A DNA stretch of 64,000 nt, from assembly GCA_900708905.1 (NCBI GenBank), contig CAADRB010000006.1, positions 62,001-126,000 of the forward strand, given 5' to 3'. Position numbers and translations under genes: made by a program. Each line of letters starts with the position of its first letter. Within the stretch, counting starts at the first letter, position 1. The notes below the pieces were generated by a model that worked only from the letters and a program-made list of their open reading frames with translations, searched no databases and had not been told where the DNA came from. Below, in pieces: positions 36,553 to 64,000 of this stretch. This DNA comes from Hymenolepis diminuta. Taxonomy: Eukaryota; Platyhelminthes; Cestoda; Cyclophyllidea; Hymenolepididae.

Positions 36553-39025
36553 TTGTTTTCACCTCCCGTCATCTCGTCCCTCATTCAAAATCAGCTTATT
36601 GTTAGGGTCCTCAAGACTATCTGTCTCATTATTTGTAGTTTAATAGTAAAGTCTAAAAGATTCTTGTATAATTCTATTTTTAAAACGGGTTAGTCACTTA
36701 ATTTTGTTTACTTGCTATGCTGATCGTTATTTTTGTTAAATTCTGATGGGTTTGTTCAATCTCTGAATTTTTCAGTACTCATTTACTTATGAAATTTTCT
36801 TGACGTGTTTTTGAATGCTTCATGAAAGAACGCTTTGCTTAATATCAACAGCATTAATACTCATTTGAGTATTCTTTATCTTCAAATGCTAACATCCCTC
36901 TTTTTTCCTATCATTATTTACAATGGAGATGTTTTTCACCTCACTTCTTGAGTAACTATCCTATCGATATCATTATCATAATCGCCATTGTTAAATGATT
37001 TGCGTACGTATATATAATTCTTCTAAAGGGTTTGTAGTCTTGTTTTCCTACCATCACACTCAGTATCTTTTAACCAATCGATTTTCCCTAACCAAATTCT
37101 ATTCTCTAATATATCGAACTAATTTTAATATTAAAGCATGTACTTCCCCTCGTCGTCGCATATCTAGTGGGGGATATGACAAAGTATAGTGGTTAAAAGC
37201 AGTAAAGCATGAGAGCGGAATGCGGATTTCAGGACGGAGAAGCACCTAAGGTAAGTGGAAAAGTAAAAATCCTTCAAAAAATGTGAATCGTGATTTAAGA
37301 ACTCGCCAACTGAAAGTCGGCATGGGCTTAATAGTACTAAATCCTTCCAAATGCGTACATAATCTCTTGTTACGCTGTCTATGCACTCTAACTTTTATAA
37401 GGGAGAATTAGTTTAGTTGGTGATCAAGAGCGGTGGCGGCTCCTTTAATTGGCAAACACTCGCTCACATCACTGACCTTGTATTTCTTTATCATTAATTT
37501 TGAACTCATTTGCTGCTCTCAATCGGCCACTCTTCTAACTTTGGGTACTTTGTGGCTGCTGATTTAGCAACTCTTGGATGGAGGTTTGGCCACCGCAGGC
37601 TTTAGAGTCAGTGACTTAATAATGTGAATATTCCATACAGCAGGAGAAAGTCCTGAGCGTGTGTCACGACAAACGGTGATAATAAATAACTCGTTTGTTA
37701 ATATCTGGCAGCAACTCTGTGACGCACTCAGTGCCGACTATTTTCTTAACATTGATTTATCATGTTTGTCTAACGTCCATATGCAATGCTTCTCTTTTTT
37801 GCCAATGATCCTTCCTCCTGATGCCCATGAAAACTTCTTATTTCCTTCAAATGTAAATATCGTGTAAGTCGTATAAAATTTTAATGGACAATAACTTAGC
37901 AAGTCTCCTGATCATCCCTTGATGAATCCCAAGCCGTTGCAGCTTAATATTATCTTAAGTATTTCTTTATCAGATTATCCACCTTTCTCACGAGTTAACC
38001 TTGTTTGACCTCGGATGAGCTTTACTATATTAAGTACATCCTAGCTAGAATAAATAAGGTGGTCTTAGCTATAAGAAAAGGCAGATTGCTCAAGATAATG
38101 CTAACCAACACCTCAATCTAACCAAGTAGTCTGTACATTGCGGATATGAACTCATGTGATGCCAAATCCTGAAATTTGAACGCAGTAACCAACAATCGTT
38201 AAAGGTGGAGTAAGACTCTTCGACACCCTGACTGTACTCTCATCCCTGATCTGATTATTTTCTTATGATTAAAATTTGCACATATCGGTGATATTGATAG
38301 ACGCAACCTCCATCCCCTTCACAATTTGAATAATAATCACACTGCACCAGCATGTCAAAAAGCGATCTTTGCCTTTGGCTGTAACAAGATACAAATAAAC
38401 CGGGATGACATAATCAACCACGGAATCAACTTGTCAAAAAGCTCTGAATGTTGTGGACATAATCTCACTCATGAATTTGTGAGTCAGTTCACGAACGTCT
38501 CCATTGTTCAGACGCTTTCTAAGGATTAAAGCTATCATGAGCGATAATAAGAACTTCACTCTTTAAATTTAAATTTCATCATTATTACCACCATCATCGT
38601 CGGTAGCACACGCACAATAAAAGCCAATTTTTAATCAGGTGTTTGTGAGACAGAGTTTGGGAGTAAGTAAACGCTTGTGATCTTCGTTTCAAGAGTCTGG
38701 TGGTCGCTTTGGACTTTAGAGTCAGGAAAACGGCACATTCGTAGTCAATCAAAAGAGTGTCGGTGAGTGATGAAACATATGGTTGGAGAGTGGAAAGAAA
38801 TGCGCAAAGGGAAAAATTTCGTTAACTGACCAAAAAGGAGGAGGATCATCAATAACACGCACATACAGAGAGACTGGGGAAAGAGAGTCTACGAAGCAGG
38901 AAAAAGGGGTAACGGGGAGGGATTTTTAAGTAGTATTTCAGTAGTTCTATATTTCTTCACAGCAGTTATAGTGGTAGCAACACGTTGGCGCTATAGTCGC
39001 ACACAGACAAAATGCACACACCGCC
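36553..39025. other. Intergenic, convergent 3' flanks of NDUFB5 and MARK; repeat-like block at 37.5 kb
   Basis: No gene recognised. The block about 37535-37660 (CTTCTAACTTTGGGTAC... then CAGTGACTTAATAATGTGAA... then AGCAGGAGAAAG) has a diverged relative at about 43105-43205, so it is probably a dispersed repeat. Open stretches at 37661-37867 and 38326-38529 (plus) show no domain. Confidence 0.35.
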
Positions 39026-63636
<24,611 letters not shown>

Positions 63637-63925
63637 CTAGAAAAGGGCAACGATTGTTCATAAAACTCCAATAATGTCTCAAATAGTATGGAACGGAAGT
63701 TGATTAGTACCAAACAAAATGGAAGATGATTCACTATTTTCAAACCAAATTAGTCAACTTTTATTAGAAAGAAATAGAGATGAATACCCGTGGTCAGGTT
63801 TTAATTGAAATTCGATTTGCGCTTAAGCATTCGTCTAGAATATTTTAAACCGCTCTGGATTCCGTTGTAGAACCTGGCAGTTATTGTGTGTATACTTCTG
63901 TATACATATGTATACTTCTGTAAGT

Positions 63926-64000
63926 GATCATTCATCATCCTTGCACTGAAACAACTGGTTTCTAAACCCCACATTGCGCCGACAACGTGACACGTTCTTA
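63926..64000 (+). repeat. Dispersed repeat copy at window edge
   Basis: Partner of 41125-41210; continues beyond the window. Just before it, TGTATACTTCTGTA occurs twice (about 63890-63920). Confidence 0.45.

Overview
This is a eukaryotic, AT-rich, intron-containing window. Four protein-coding genes can be rebuilt exon by exon because the splice sites and reading-frame phases agree throughout. Everything else is intron, intergenic DNA and decayed repeats. The style points to a flatworm, most likely a tapeworm: short exons with some very small introns, many remnants of one Ty3/Gypsy family, a mariner relic and tRNA-derived SINEs. That assignment is an inference from gene structure and repeats; no species marker was seen.

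Layout. (1) About 0.7-4.6 kb, minus strand: the first four coding exons of a neutral sphingomyelinase 2-like enzyme (SMPD2 family). The 3' part is not identifiable in the window. (2) About 5-28 kb: gene-poor. It holds SINE copies, an internally deleted Gypsy element at 7.3-9.3 kb with a 221-base assembly gap in its 3' LTR, a mariner N-terminal relic at 12.1 kb, one convincing but unidentified exon at 14.7-14.9 kb (minus), a possible dynein-light-chain-like relic at 17.7 kb, and a decayed Gypsy pol at 22.3-23.8 kb (plus). (3) 28.16-31.23 kb, plus: a complete six-exon DEF8/Rubicon-family gene with a CCAAT/TATA-like promoter. (4) About 32.0-32.7 kb: a Gypsy gag relic (minus). (5) 35.81-36.55 kb, plus: a complete four-exon NDUFB5 (complex I SGDH subunit) gene. 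(6) 39.03 kb to the right edge, minus: the C-terminal 1111 codons of a MARK/Par-1 kinase in ten exons. They cover the kinase domain from the DFG region on, the UBA domain, a spacer of about 800 residues and the KA1 domain. The kinase N-lobe lies beyond 64 kb.

The genes are housekeeping and signalling genes with no evident joint pathway: ceramide production, endolysosomal trafficking, respiration, and polarity/microtubule control. I found no CRISPR array, operon-like defence cassette or clearly new system. The most unusual items are the GC-AG intron in the sphingomyelinase gene, the very long MARK spacer, one Gypsy family recurring at six places (some inside MARK introns), and the unidentified exon at 14.7 kb.
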